Of a stretch of 28,329 bases of DNA, positions 1 through 6,995 are shown in pieces. The stretch covers positions 1 through 28,329 of the IMG/VR virus record IMGVR_UViG_3300032722_000095; one strand, 5' to 3'. A program made the translations under genes and the position numbers. The notes below the pieces were generated by a model. It made no database searches, was not told the DNA's origin, and saw only the letters and a program-made list of their open reading frames with translations. Source of the stretch: a virus. Within the stretch, counting starts at the first letter, position 1. Each line of letters opens with the position of its first letter.

Positions 1-1563
1 GACGAAGCCGCCGATCTTGGCGAGACGGTCGGAGTCCATGGGTTTGATAGCTGCCTGCTTCTCGGCCTTCCATCCTTCGAGGGACTTGGTTCCTGGGGTC
101 GCAGACTCTTCAGGAGTAGCCGCCTTGATGCCGGCGGTGATGGCCGCCCCGGCAGCAACTGCAATATTTTTTGCATTGGCAATTACGGAAGATGGATAGG
201 GAGCCCCCTCGCCTCCAGTGGCGGTCTGGCTGAAGGTGTTATTCCCGCGTTTTCTGCGGGCGGCGGCCTCAGCGTCAAAATCGTCTGCCGTCATCGCTTT
301 CCCTGAAGCCAAATTGAAGAGAGAAGCCTTTCGCACGCCCTCGGTCATGCGTTCCTGTGGGGATTTGACGCGGTTTTCCTTTTCGATCTGGGCGGCCCGG
401 GCGCTGGCTTCGTTGAGGTCTTTTATGTAAAACTCGATTCCGACCTGGTCATGACTTTTCGCTGATATCTGGAGCTGTTCATTGTCGCGGCCCGTGCGGC
501 CTTCAAGATGGATAAGCTCAGCTTGCGCCTTGAGGTTTTTTGGCTTCATCAGATCCATGTCTGTCTCGATGCATGCCTGAAAATAACTGAGCGGCCCCTC
601 GAAAGCCCGGAGAAGGGTGGCGGTAATGGAGTCGCCTGACGCAGCGAACTCATCCACAAACGAATTGACGATTCCGGCCATGACGTTGGAGCCATACATT
701 CCGACGACATCGAGCTCCTTCTGCATGAGGTCGGAAAATTTCCCCTGGCCGATGGCGGCGGTGAGGACGGAAACCTGGGAGCCGATCTTTTTTCCGATGT
801 CAATCGTGTCGATTTTTTTGATTGAGTCCAGGAGAGGCTCCAGGGAAGAGGCGACCGGGCCGGCCATGCCGAGGAAGATCCCCTGGGTCTTAACGCCGAT
901 GGCCTCGAACTGGTTGGTGACCCGGGTGAAGAGGGCGGCGTCGCGTTCGAGGATAGCTGCCTTCTCGGCGGTGGACTTCGAGGCTTCGTCGATGGCCTTG
1001 GGGTCCGCCAGGATGTTGAGCATGGGTGCTCCCTGGCGTCCGAAGATGGCCTTGACGGCCGCCATCTTGTCCGCCTGGGTAGCGAGCCCGGAGATCGCGG
1101 TGCCGATGGCGTGGAACTGTTCGACGGCGGACTGGCCCTTGAGATTTTCCACCGAGAGGCCGAGCTGGTCGAAGATGTGCTTGGTGGGCTCGCCTTCAGC
1201 GTTCACGCCGCCCAGGGCGCTTTGGAGCATAGCGAGGTTCTGTTGCAGGCTGCCGGCATCCATACCGACCTCCTGGTAGGCTTTCTTGAGCGCGACGAGG
1301 GATGTGATGGATTCCCCTGTTGCCTTGGATTCGGAGCGCAGTGCCTTGCCGCTTTCAAAAACGGACTTGAGCCCCTCTCCGATCCCCTCGATGGACTTGA
1401 ATGCCGCAAAGGAAACGCCCAGGAGCTTGAGCGCGTCGCCGACTTTTGTGAGCTCGCCGAGCTGGGCGGCATCGTGCTTGAAATCGCCGATGGCGCCCTT
1501 GCAGCGCTCGATCCCGGTGGTGAGCGGCTTGTGGTCGAGACCGAAGACGAATTTCAGATCCAT
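1..1563 (-). CDS. Phage tail tape measure protein, partial at the window edge
   Basis: This open frame of at least 521 codons begins MDLKFVFGLDHKPL and runs off the left edge. The N-terminal part has the helical, Gly/Ala/Ser-rich character of tape measure proteins. The stretch around residues 95-185 (KKAYQEVGMDAGSL, then AIFGRQGAPMLNIL) is typical of the conserved region in tail length proteins. In the virion it would set tail length and serve as a scaffold for tube polymerisation. Its place directly after a frameshifted chaperone pair supports the call, because that order is near universal in long-tailed phages. The ATG lies 10 bp past an island of 7-bp repeats, with a pyrimidine-rich leader and no clear Shine-Dalgarno sequence. 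The C-terminus and any fused domain cannot be seen. Confidence 0.85.
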   Translation of the reverse strand, partial: MDLKFVFGLDHKPLTTGIERCKGAIGDFKHDAAQLGELTKVGDALKLLGVSFAAFKSIEGIGEGLKSVFESGKALRSESKATGESITSLVALKKAYQEVGMDAGSLQQNLAMLQSALGGVNAEGEPTKHIFDQLGLSVENLKGQSAVEQFHAIGTAISGLATQADKMAAVKAIFGRQGAPMLNILADPKAIDEASKSTAEKAAILERDAALFTRVTNQFEAIGVKTQGIFLGMAGPVASSLEPLLDSIKKIDTIDIGKKIGSQVSVLTAAIGQGKFSDLMQKELDVVGMYGSNVMAGIVNSFVDEFAASGDSITATLLRAFEGPLSYFQACIETDMDLMKPKNLKAQAELIHLEGRTGRDNEQLQISAKSHDQVGIEFYIKDLNEASARAAQIEKENRVKSPQERMTEGVRKASLFNLASGKAMTADDFDAEAAARRKRGNNTFSQTATGGEGAPYPSSVIANAKNIAVAAGAAITAGIKAATPEESATPGTKSLEGWKAEKQAAIKPMDSDRLAKIGGFV

Positions 1564-1572
1564 GGGAAAAAA

Positions 1573-1678
1573 AAGGATGAAGGATGAAGGATGAAGTTGA
1601 GATCAGCCGCGCTTCGCGCGGGATTTGGCCGCCTTGCGGCCCACTTCATACTTTTTACTTCGTCCTTCATCCTTCTGA
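1573..1678. repeat. Heptamer repeat islands flanking the end of the tail chaperone frame
   Basis: Three exact AAGGATG units lie at 1573-1593. Five related units (CTTCATA, CTTTTTA, CTTCGTC, CTTCATC, CTTCTGA) lie at 1644-1678, in roughly complementary orientation. The second set is translated as the Lys/Glu-rich C-terminus of the frameshifted chaperone product, so the repeat seems to have been absorbed into coding sequence. Confidence 0.75.
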
Positions 1679-2318
1679 AGTGCCTCCAGTCGCTTGAGGA
1701 AGTCCTGATCGAAGTATGTAGGGCCGCGCGGGGTAAGGTCGTAGCGGGCCGCGATCGCGCTGTAGAGTGCGCAGGCCTGGGCGAGCGGCAGTGAGTCCTG
1801 GATGAAGCAGAGAGCCCAGCCGTATTCATGGGCTAGGCAATCTGTGAGGGTGAGGAACCACCCGAGGCCGTTGCCGGGCTCGGGTGCCCCGCTAAAGGGC
1901 CGGATTCGCCCTTTCCGTAAGGGACAGCGGTAGAGAAGCCCGCTTCGACATGGGCGTTGATTTGGTCGGCTGCTCCGCTCAGTGCGCGGGCTGGCAAAGC
2001 ATCGGCAAATGCGGTGACGGCATCGGAGAACTTTCCGGATCCGATAAGCCGGCGACATTCGTCGTTCGATGGATTCGCCAGGATGAAGATCGCCTGGACG
2101 ATATCCTCGATCTTCGTCGGGCGGTCGGTTCTTGAGATGAAGGGAGAGCCGATTTTTTCCAAGAGAAGGACTTTGCCCATGTTGAGCGGAGAAAGCACAA
2201 CGGCCCCGGCCTCGGTGAACGCGGGGATGAATGCGGACAGGATCGCCGATGGTGTCCCATGTCCGGTCTGGGACTTGGCAGTTTGGAGGGCGGAGAGCCC
2301 TGGAATTTTCTTCTTCAT
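1603..2318 (-). CDS. Tail assembly chaperone, -1 frameshift fusion product
   Basis: This is the long product expected if ribosomes slip back one base at CCCTTTA (1893-1899). It would join 142 residues of the zero frame to 96 residues of the overlapping frame, 238 aa in all. The second frame is clearly protein-like (GWFLTLTDCLAHEYGWALCF, then ALYSAIAARYDLTP) and has no start codon of its own in a plausible place. Paired chaperones G/GT in lambda and gp41/gp41' in Mu are made this way just upstream of the tape measure and coat it during tail assembly. The last ~25 residues are Lys/Arg-rich and encoded by heptamer repeats. The frameshift itself is inferred from the slippery site and frame arrangement. 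Confidence 0.75.
1833..2318 (-). CDS. Tail assembly chaperone, unshifted short form
   Basis: The 161-aa zero-frame product begins MKKKIPGLSALQTA and ends at a TAG 60 bases beyond the slippery site. The central part (DIVQAIFILANPSNDECRRL) is helical and resembles the small chaperones that precede tape measure genes. Its last ~19 residues are Ser/Pro/Ala-rich and low in complexity, as expected of a tail used only by unshifted ribosomes. It would act in the cytoplasm with the longer fusion to keep the tape measure soluble. The start lies after a short hairpin spacer that separates it from the tube-like gene. Confidence 0.72.
   Translation of the reverse strand: MKKKIPGLSALQTAKSQTGHGTPSAILSAFIPAFTEAGAVVLSPLNMGKVLLLEKIGSPFISRTDRPTKIEDIVQAIFILANPSNDECRRLIGSGKFSDAVTAFADALPARALSGAADQINAHVEAGFSTAVPYGKGESGPLAGHPSPATASGGSSPSQIA
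1893..1899 (-). other. Programmed -1 frameshift slippery heptamer CCCTTTA
   Basis: On the minus strand the zero frame reads GGC CCT TTA GCG. The heptamer C CCT TTA fits X XXY YYZ exactly, so both tRNAs can re-pair on CCC and TTT. GC-rich sequence follows immediately (GCGGGGCACCCGAGCCC) and could form a stimulatory stem. The -1 frame stays open for 96 codons afterwards. Confidence 0.75.
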
Positions 2319-2330
2319 AAATTATTCCAT

Positions 2331-2349
2331 GGCAGGCGAGACGCCTGCC
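2331..2349. repeat. Short perfect hairpin repeat between tail genes
   Basis: GGCAGGCG, then AGA, then CGCCTGCC form a perfect 8-bp stem with a 3-nt loop in the only gap between the tube-like gene and the chaperones. The unit with its flanks resembles a dispersed palindrome I recall from Verrucomicrobia and planctomycete genomes. That recollection is not verified. It lacks a following T-run, so it is not an obvious terminator. Confidence 0.65.
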
Positions 2350-2354
2350 CCACG

Positions 2355-2705
2355 TTAGAAGTTGGTGTATTTGGTGGCTTTGAGGCGGCACTTGCGCACG
2401 CCCTTCTGCTCCCACATTTGCTGGAATCCGCCGGGCTGGACGATGCAGCCGGTGACGCCGCAAATCGAAACCGCATCGCCGATCTCGATCGAAGGGGCGG
2501 CGGTCTGGATGATGATCTCGCACTCGATGTCCTGCTTGTTGTTGAAGAACACGACCGCGGCGGCAAAGCCGTTCGTGTCGGCGACCTCCTGGGCTTCCGC
2601 ATTTTTCGTGAGAGTTGCCGAAACAACGAGGCCGCCGGAGTAGACTGAGCCTGTGCCCCAGAGGATGGTGGAGTCGCCTTTGATGACGGGATTTGGTGCG
2701 GACAT
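2355..2705 (-). CDS. Small virion protein, candidate tail tube subunit
   Basis: The product is 116 aa and beta-rich, beginning MSAPNPVIKGDSTILWGTG. It contains alternating hydrophobic strands (QDIECEIIIQTAAPSIEIGD, then AVSICGVTGCIVQPG) and no helical or catalytic motif. It lies between the head-completion genes and the tail chaperones, the usual slot of a tail tube or tail terminator protein. No sheath-sized gene lies beside it, which fits a non-contractile tail. Function is inferred from position and fold character only. The start codon follows an AT-rich leader without a clear ribosome-binding site. Confidence 0.5.
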   Translation of the reverse strand: MSAPNPVIKGDSTILWGTGSVYSGGLVVSATLTKNAEAQEVADTNGFAAAVVFFNNKQDIECEIIIQTAAPSIEIGDAVSICGVTGCIVQPGGFQQMWEQKGVRKCRLKATKYTNF

Positions 2706-2708
2706 AAA

Positions 2709-3197
2709 TTAGAGGTTGCGGTATTCGACGTGTGGCTTCGCGGTGGTGATGGTGAAGGTGAGTTTGAAAGCGGTAGTTTCGAGGTTCGGTGCCTGGAGGG
2801 CATCGAGCGGATCCGCGCCCTTGTAGTGAAGGAACCGGGAGGTTTCCTCGTCGGGCAGGACGTTCGAACGCACGCGGGCTGTGATGTCGTCCAGGAGCAC
2901 CAGGAACGGCGGCTGGTCTCCCTGCGGCTTGATGAGAAGATCGCCGGGGTTGAGCAGGAGGCCCTTCGCCTTGATCACCCAGACCTCGATCTGGTTATCG
3001 ACGATCGCGGCCTGCGGCTGGTCGGTCTGGTCCTTGTCTCCCGCCCAGTGGAGAACGACGCGGAACGAGAGCGGTTTGTCCAAGAGCTGGTCCAGCACAT
3101 CGCCCGGATCCTGTGCGATCCGGAGCTGGCCCTTGCGTGCCTGGACAAAAGGCACGAGGTCATCGTGGATGATTTGAATGAGCTGTGCCGTGTTCAT
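2709..3197 (-). CDS. Mu gp37-like head-tail joining protein
   Basis: This 162-aa protein starts MNTAQLIQIIHDDLVPFVQA. It has an N-terminal helix followed by strand-rich sequence (LSFRVVLHWAGDKD, QIEVWVIKAKGLLLNPG). Size and order, immediately after a gp36-like gene and before tail genes, match Mu gp37, thought to join head and tail. It follows the gp36-like stop by one base, so the two are probably translated together. No catalytic motif is visible. A tail terminator role is an alternative. Confidence 0.55.
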   Translation of the reverse strand: MNTAQLIQIIHDDLVPFVQARKGQLRIAQDPGDVLDQLLDKPLSFRVVLHWAGDKDQTDQPQAAIVDNQIEVWVIKAKGLLLNPGDLLIKPQGDQPPFLVLLDDITARVRSNVLPDEETSRFLHYKGADPLDALQAPNLETTAFKLTFTITTAKPHVEYRNL

Positions 3198-3198
3198 T

Positions 3199-3612
3199 TC
3201 AGATCGAGCTTCCCGTCGTGCGGGAGGGTTCGGAGATCACGCTGGCGCTGGGTTTGGCGCGGGACTGCTCGGGGTCGAGCGGCTCCTCGCCTTTGGAGAT
3301 CGATTCCATCTCCTTGCGCACGGAGGAAACCTCTTCGGAGAAGGGGTTCTTTGCCTCACCGCGGCGCTTGTAGATGAGATCGACGGCGATGAGCTCGGCG
3401 GCGCGAGAAACGAAAGCTGGCAGCGGGTTGGAAAACGGGACGCTGTAGCGCTTGCCGAGCGCCCCATCGATTTCCTTGGCGACATTCTCGGCGACCTTGT
3501 CCCAGACCTCGGAGTCCGCCAGGCCATCGGCGTTATCGTCGAGGGCCTGGATGAGGAACGGGCCGGGAATGCGCCCGGCCACGTCGCCCATGATGACGTA
3601 GGGAGCCCCCAT
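3199..3612 (-). CDS. Mu gp36-like protein (DUF1320 family)
   Basis: The 137-aa product has a helical N-terminal half with ALDDNADGLADSEVWDKVAE and the segment IDGALGKRYSVPF. That pattern is typical of DUF1320: an acidic loop, then a helix ending in a Tyr/Val/Pro motif. A long helix (AELIAVDLIYKRRGE) follows, then a polar tail rich in Ser and Glu. In Mu the gene follows the major capsid gene and encodes a head-tail connector component. The same order is seen here, with only a 3-bp gap from the capsid gene. Confidence 0.75.
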   Translation of the reverse strand: MGAPYVIMGDVAGRIPGPFLIQALDDNADGLADSEVWDKVAENVAKEIDGALGKRYSVPFSNPLPAFVSRAAELIAVDLIYKRRGEAKNPFSEEVSSVRKEMESISKGEEPLDPEQSRAKPSASVISEPSRTTGSSI

Positions 3613-3615
3613 GGC

Positions 3616-4563
3616 CTATGCTCCGCCGGTGGAACCGACAGCGAGCTGTGGCAGGCCGTAGCCGCCATTGTAGCGGCCATAGGTCTGGTAGAGGAACTCG
3701 TGGCGCTTGAAGACGTGATCGCTGTCCGGGTTCGTGAGGCTCGCGAACGTCGGCTCTTTCTCCACCTGGAGGATGAGCGGGCGGATCGGGAACGCGGTTT
3801 CCAGCAAGAACCAGTTGGTGTCGTTGCCGGCGAGCTGCGGCCACACGATCAGATCGGCGGTGCCTTTGTTGACGTTGGTGACGGCCGTTGCGGCGACGAT
3901 CTCGGAGCCGGCCTTGTTCGTGGCCAACTGGGAGATGAAGTCCGCTTGCAGGATCTGGCGGCCGATGGCCTCCAGCGCGGGCGGGACGACGAGCTGGAGC
4001 TTGATGCCGAGGCCCATCGGGCGGCCCTGGGCGTTCAGCCGGCTCTTGATGAGGGCGCGGGCCGCCTGGAAGCTGTCGGCGCTCAGCACGGTCGTGAGCT
4101 TGTTGGTGAACTTCGCGCTCTTGCTGTTGTCCGGCTCGTGGAGCTTGTCGGTGTCGAAGAAATTCTTGCCGGTGTAATCCTTCGCGGCGAACCCGCCGGA
4201 AAGGAGCGTGGCGACGAGCTGGTCCTGGTGCTGGCGCGCAGCCAGGCCCATGCTTTCCATGATCGGGTTGTAGATCCCGAAGGTGTCCCGCTCGATGTCC
4301 GCCTGCTTGACGGCGACCGTGGATTCGAACTCCTTGTTCAGGATCGAATACCGGGCGGCCGTGAGATTCTGGATGACGATGTCACCCACGAGTTCGCGCA
4401 TCCCGGGCACGCTGCCCAGCCAGTGGTAGATCTCCTCGGCGGCGGTGGAGGGAGTGCGCAGGGCGATCTGCTCCCAGATGGTCTTTGCGCCCTGGTAGGC
4501 TTCCAGGAACAGGGTGCGGTAGCCTTTGAAGAGGGCGGCGAGTGTGGATTGGTTGATTTGCAT
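3616..4563 (-). CDS. Major capsid protein, Mu gpT family
   Basis: The 315-aa protein begins MQINQSTLAALFKGYRTLF, the characteristic opening of Mu gpT-type capsid subunits, in which a helix recognises the target portal/scaffold side. Further conserved features are a TIWEQIA segment, VPGMRELVGDIVIQNLTAARY, FESTVAVKQADIERDTFGIY and a later NFFDTDK. Length is close to the ~305 aa of Mu gpT. It would polymerise with the upstream scaffold and be matured by the protease. The ATG follows a heptamer island and an A/C-rich leader (TTAACCAAAACC) without a Shine-Dalgarno sequence. It sits between decoration-like and gp36-like genes, as expected. Confidence 0.92.
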   Translation of the reverse strand: MQINQSTLAALFKGYRTLFLEAYQGAKTIWEQIALRTPSTAAEEIYHWLGSVPGMRELVGDIVIQNLTAARYSILNKEFESTVAVKQADIERDTFGIYNPIMESMGLAARQHQDQLVATLLSGGFAAKDYTGKNFFDTDKLHEPDNSKSAKFTNKLTTVLSADSFQAARALIKSRLNAQGRPMGLGIKLQLVVPPALEAIGRQILQADFISQLATNKAGSEIVAATAVTNVNKGTADLIVWPQLAGNDTNWFLLETAFPIRPLILQVEKEPTFASLTNPDSDHVFKRHEFLYQTYGRYNGGYGLPQLAVGSTGGA

Positions 4564-4575
4564 GGTTTTGGTTAA

Positions 4576-4603
4576 TTAGGAATTAGGAATGCGGAATTTG
4601 AGG
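4576..4603. repeat. Heptamer island at the decoration/capsid junction
   Basis: Four consecutive 7-bp units (TTAGGAA, TTAGGAA, TGCGGAA, TTTGAGG on the plus strand) fill the gap between the stop of one gene and the leader of the capsid gene. The unit family recurs at several other junctions in the window. Confidence 0.75.
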
Positions 4604-4604
4604 A

Positions 4605-5165
4605 CTACTTGACGAGGTTTTGGGCTTGGAGGATTGCGAGCACGGCGGCGCGTAGGGCGGCGACTTCGGGGCCTGTGGCTCCGCCGGTGGTGAAGGTCAA
4701 CGCGGTAAGCGTGTCGGTGCTCGGAACGACCGAGCTCATGTGCGTGGTGTCCACGAGCGGCTTGCTCGTGTCGCCGTCCAGGAACCCGAGGAAGAGGCCG
4801 GCGATCACCTTGTTCGTCGAGGTGACGCACACGGTGGAGTCGTCCTTCACGTAGACCGGCTTGCCCAGGTAGGCGGCCGTCACTGGATTCGTTCCATCGT
4901 TGGTGAGCTGGAAGATCCCGCGCTTGACGGTGACGCTCAGGTCGCCAGCTTCGCCGGCCGAGTTGTCGATGACGCTCAGGTTCGGCTGGGGCTCGATGCG
5001 GCCGAGGACGCGCAGGCCCGCGGTGTCCGCTGCCGGCACGATGTAGCCGGAGGAGTTCACGGCGGCGAGAGCGCCGGCGAAAAGTGTGGTGGTGGCAGCG
5101 ACGGGGGCCTTTTCAATGAAGAGGCCGGAGCGCTCGGGAGTGTTGACGGGTGCGGTGGCGGACAT
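4605..5165 (-). CDS. Putative capsid decoration/cement protein
   Basis: The 186-aa product has an N-terminal region rich in Ala, Thr and Val (PVAATTTLFAGALAAVNSSGY, shown in part) followed by GLRVLGRIEPQPNLSVIDNS and strand-rich repeats. It ends in a short helix (LRAAVLAILQAQNL). Small beta-rich proteins encoded between protease and capsid in Mu-like phages are usually capsid cement or decoration proteins, and this matches in size and place. No enzyme motif is visible. A head fibre or minor capsid role is possible. The start is preceded by a heptamer island and the leader TTAACTAACC. Confidence 0.6.
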   Translation of the reverse strand: MSATAPVNTPERSGLFIEKAPVAATTTLFAGALAAVNSSGYIVPAADTAGLRVLGRIEPQPNLSVIDNSAGEAGDLSVTVKRGIFQLTNDGTNPVTAAYLGKPVYVKDDSTVCVTSTNKVIAGLFLGFLDGDTSKPLVDTTHMSSVVPSTDTLTALTFTTGGATGPEVAALRAAVLAILQAQNLVK

Positions 5166-5176
5166 GGTTAGTTAAT

Positions 5177-5204
5177 TTTGAATGTTGGATGTGGGATTTT
5201 GATG
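5177..5204. repeat. Heptamer island at the protease/decoration junction
   Basis: Units TTTGAAT, GTTGGAT, GTGGGAT and TTTGATG occupy the gap between the protease stop and the start of the decoration-like gene. The 7-bp step is exact while the sequence is degenerate. Confidence 0.7.
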
Positions 5205-5210
5205 AGCGGA

Positions 5211-5690
5211 TCAGGAGTTGTGCTTGTCGTAGGTGGCCTTCGAGAGGCCGAGCTTGCTGTTGACTTCGGCCTGGATCGAATCCGCTCCGGTGGCTCCTGA
5301 GGCGGAAAGGGCGACGACGCTCGCGGCGGCCGAGGTGCGCTTTTCGAGCGGCACGGTGACCGGAAGATCGGAGACCAGGGCGCGGAGATCTTCGTTGCCG
5401 AGCTTCAGCGCGGCGGCGGGGATGACCTTGCCCTCGTGCGAGGCCAGGGTAATGATCGATTGACGCTCGGTGGCCGTCGAGGCCCCGAGGACTTTGCTCA
5501 CGTTCCCTTCGAGGGTGACGATCTTGGCGGAGAGGGATTCGACGGTCGGCTTTTCGTCGCCATCGGGTGCGACCTCGGCCGCCTCCTCCTCATTGGCAGC
5601 TTTTTCAGCGGCTGTTTGGATTTCCTCGTCGGTGGCTTTTTCCGGGTCGAGGTCGAGGATGGCGCAGAGGAGCTTTTTGAAGTCGGGCAT
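5211..5690 (-). CDS. Probable scaffold protein from an internal start in the protease gene
   Basis: Codon 178 of the protease frame is an ATG that begins MPDFKKLLCAILDLDPEKA, a good N-terminus for a helical scaffold of 159 aa. The sequence just upstream (CCAACCAAAACCAACACC) resembles the A/C-rich leaders of the capsid and decoration genes. Mu makes gpZ scaffold from gpI in the same nested way. Expression from this start is inferred. Confidence 0.5.
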   Translation of the reverse strand: MPDFKKLLCAILDLDPEKATDEEIQTAAEKAANEEEAAEVAPDGDEKPTVESLSAKIVTLEGNVSKVLGASTATERQSIITLASHEGKVIPAAALKLGNEDLRALVSDLPVTVPLEKRTSAAASVVALSASGATGADSIQAEVNSKLGLSKATYDKHNS

Positions 5691-6221
5691 GGTGTTGGTT
5701 TTGGTTGGATTGGTTTGATCGGCTGAGAAAAGGATGAGCCCCGGCACAGCCCCCTGGCGGCAGGCGGCTGCGGAGTGGAGGAAGATGACGTTGTTTTTGT
5801 CGTCGCGCTTCACGGCGGGCGAGAGGTCGCGGTAGTGGCCGCCTCCGATGAACTGCCGGCCTTCGGCTGTCCACTCGATGTCCTCATAGACGATGCCTTC
5901 ACCGGAAAGGCAGACGACCCGTGCGGTGGCGGCGATCGCGGCGGGCTCGCCTTTGTAGGTGGCGGAGCCGGGGACGGTGTTGTGATCGAAATCGAGGACG
6001 ACGCGATCAAAATTGGAAAGTGCTTGATTGGCGGGCAGCGCGGAGAGCGTCACCTCATTGACATTGAAAGACCCTTTTGCCGTCTTGTGCTCGCCCCAGG
6101 GAAAAACGACCATCCGCGTCGGGAGCTTCGCGGGATCCTCGATCTGCCCGATCCGCGAGTTGGCGTGGAGGGCGATCAGATCACCGGGAATAAGGGCGGC
6201 ATTGCGTGGCACGGGGCGCAC
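5211..6221 (-). CDS. Phage protease/scaffold, Mu gpI family
   Basis: The 336-aa protein has an N-terminal protease-like region (about residues 1-165) with PWGEHKTAKGSFNVN, VVLDFDHNTVPG and GHYRDLSPAVKRDDKNN, as in Mu gpI. The FDHN segment carries the acidic/His motif of the family, and a later Ser is expected for catalysis. The C-terminal half (about 178-336) is acidic, helical and scaffold-like, with an Ala/Glu-rich stretch. Mu gpI cleaves scaffold during capsid maturation, and its C-terminal part is also made separately as scaffold. Here too a strong internal start is present. A 142-bp repeat-filled spacer lies upstream, so translation is probably not coupled to gpG. Confidence 0.85.
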   Translation of the reverse strand: MRPVPRNAALIPGDLIALHANSRIGQIEDPAKLPTRMVVFPWGEHKTAKGSFNVNEVTLSALPANQALSNFDRVVLDFDHNTVPGSATYKGEPAAIAATARVVCLSGEGIVYEDIEWTAEGRQFIGGGHYRDLSPAVKRDDKNNVIFLHSAAACRQGAVPGLILFSADQTNPTKTNTMPDFKKLLCAILDLDPEKATDEEIQTAAEKAANEEEAAEVAPDGDEKPTVESLSAKIVTLEGNVSKVLGASTATERQSIITLASHEGKVIPAAALKLGNEDLRALVSDLPVTVPLEKRTSAAASVVALSASGATGADSIQAEVNSKLGLSKATYDKHNS

Positions 6222-6253
6222 GATGCCTGATGTCTGGCATGCCCGCTAAGGAT

Positions 6254-6278
6254 GCTGGGCGCTCTGGGGACGGTGGGG
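6254..6278. repeat. 25-bp dispersed repeat, copy 1
   Basis: The segment beginning GCTGGGCGCTCTGGGG matches the reverse complement of 21037-21061 at 24 of 25 positions. Both copies lie in intergenic gaps next to heptamer repeats, so repeat and heptamers may form one composite element. Confidence 0.75.
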
Positions 6279-6288
6279 CGGAAAGAGA

Positions 6289-6365
6289 AGTGGCGGGTTA
6301 AGAGTGGCGCGTGGCGGGTGGTTGACACTCTTTACTCGCCACCCGTCACCCGCTACCCGCCACTC
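6289..6365. repeat. Longest heptamer island, self-complementary
   Basis: Eleven consecutive 7-bp units run from AGTGGCG through GGTTAAG, CGTGGCG and GGTGGTT to GCCACCC, GTCACCC, GCTACCC and GCCACTC. The first and last halves are roughly reverse complements, so a transcript could fold into a long imperfect hairpin. The island fills most of the 142-bp gap between gpG and the protease, where no gene is seen, and touches the gpG stop codon. Confidence 0.75.
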
Positions 6366-6822
6366 ATAGCTCCAGCTTCTTCCGCATGGCCGCCTCCGCT
6401 GCCTTGGCGACTTTCTCCATCGCCCATGGAGCCATCGCCCCGCTTTTATTGAACGGGAAGAACGGCCGCGCCGGGATGGTGACCTTGTGGCCCCGTCCGG
6501 TCTTTCCTCCAAACTGGTGGATCGCGGCGTAAGGCATCGGGTTCCCGATCTCGACGGAATCTCCATTAACCTTCACGAAAAAGGATTTCCGCAAGGCGGT
6601 GGTCTTGATGAGGAGTGGGCGCGCATCGTCGCCTTTCTTGCTCTTCTTGCGGGCCTGCCAGGCGGCGATGCGCATGCCGGGGTCGTCGAAGGCCCGCTGG
6701 GCGATGCTCTCGACCTGGGTGCCCATCGCCAGCAAGACTGGCCGGACATCCCGTCCCTGCCGCATGAGCTTCTCCAGGCGCGGAGAGATGTTGTCGATGG
6801 AGACGTGGATCGACGCGCTCAT
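6364..6822 (-). CDS. Phage virion morphogenesis protein, Mu gpG / P2 gpS family
   Basis: The 152-aa protein has the family signature near the middle and end: PYAAIHQFGGKTGRG, then VTIPARPFFPFN, and a terminal helix. Upstream is a helix with a basic cluster (AWQARKKSKKG). These proteins act in tail completion or head-tail joining. Its ATG overlaps the stop of the 58-aa gene by 4 bp (ATGA), and MuF lies just upstream, as in Mu (F then G). The repeat-filled gap downstream separates it from the protease. Confidence 0.85.
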   Translation of the reverse strand: MSASIHVSIDNISPRLEKLMRQGRDVRPVLLAMGTQVESIAQRAFDDPGMRIAAWQARKKSKKGDDARPLLIKTTALRKSFFVKVNGDSVEIGNPMPYAAIHQFGGKTGRGHKVTIPARPFFPFNKSGAMAPWAMEKVAKAAEAAMRKKLEL

Positions 6823-6995
6823 TCTCGGGGAAGCCCTCCGGCATCGGCAAGCCATTCGGCTTCTTCTTGGTCGAATCCTTGGAGCATGCGGCCCCGGACG
6901 GTCTCTTCGCGTGTGAGTTTGCGCGTTCGGGATTCGAGGCAGAGGCGCTCCAGTTCCTCGGCTTCTTCCTCGGTGAGTTCGCGGTGTTGTTTCAT
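6819..6995 (-). CDS. 58-aa acidic helical protein between MuF and gpG
   Basis: This small frame (MKQHRELTEEEAEELERLCL, ending GLPRE) is linked by ATGA overlaps to MuF upstream and gpG downstream, which argues strongly that it is translated. It is highly charged and predicted helical. I do not recognise a family. A role in head assembly is inferred from position only. Confidence 0.65.
   Translation of the reverse strand: MKQHRELTEEEAEELERLCLESRTRKLTREETVRGRMLQGFDQEEAEWLADAGGLPRE

Noticed and set aside
1573-1593. CRISPR-like array
   Set aside because: Units are 7 bp, tandem and without spacers; no cas genes are present.
3178-4575. 465-aa plus-strand open frame opposite the capsid gene
   Set aside because: It is antisense to clear gpT and gp36 genes; the product is Gly/Val/Arg-rich without domains and arises from GC-rich third positions of the true genes.
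6289-6365. tRNA or structured RNA gene
   Set aside because: The folding potential comes from complementary heptamers; no cloverleaf, anticodon or CCA end is found, and no tRNA is seen elsewhere in the window.
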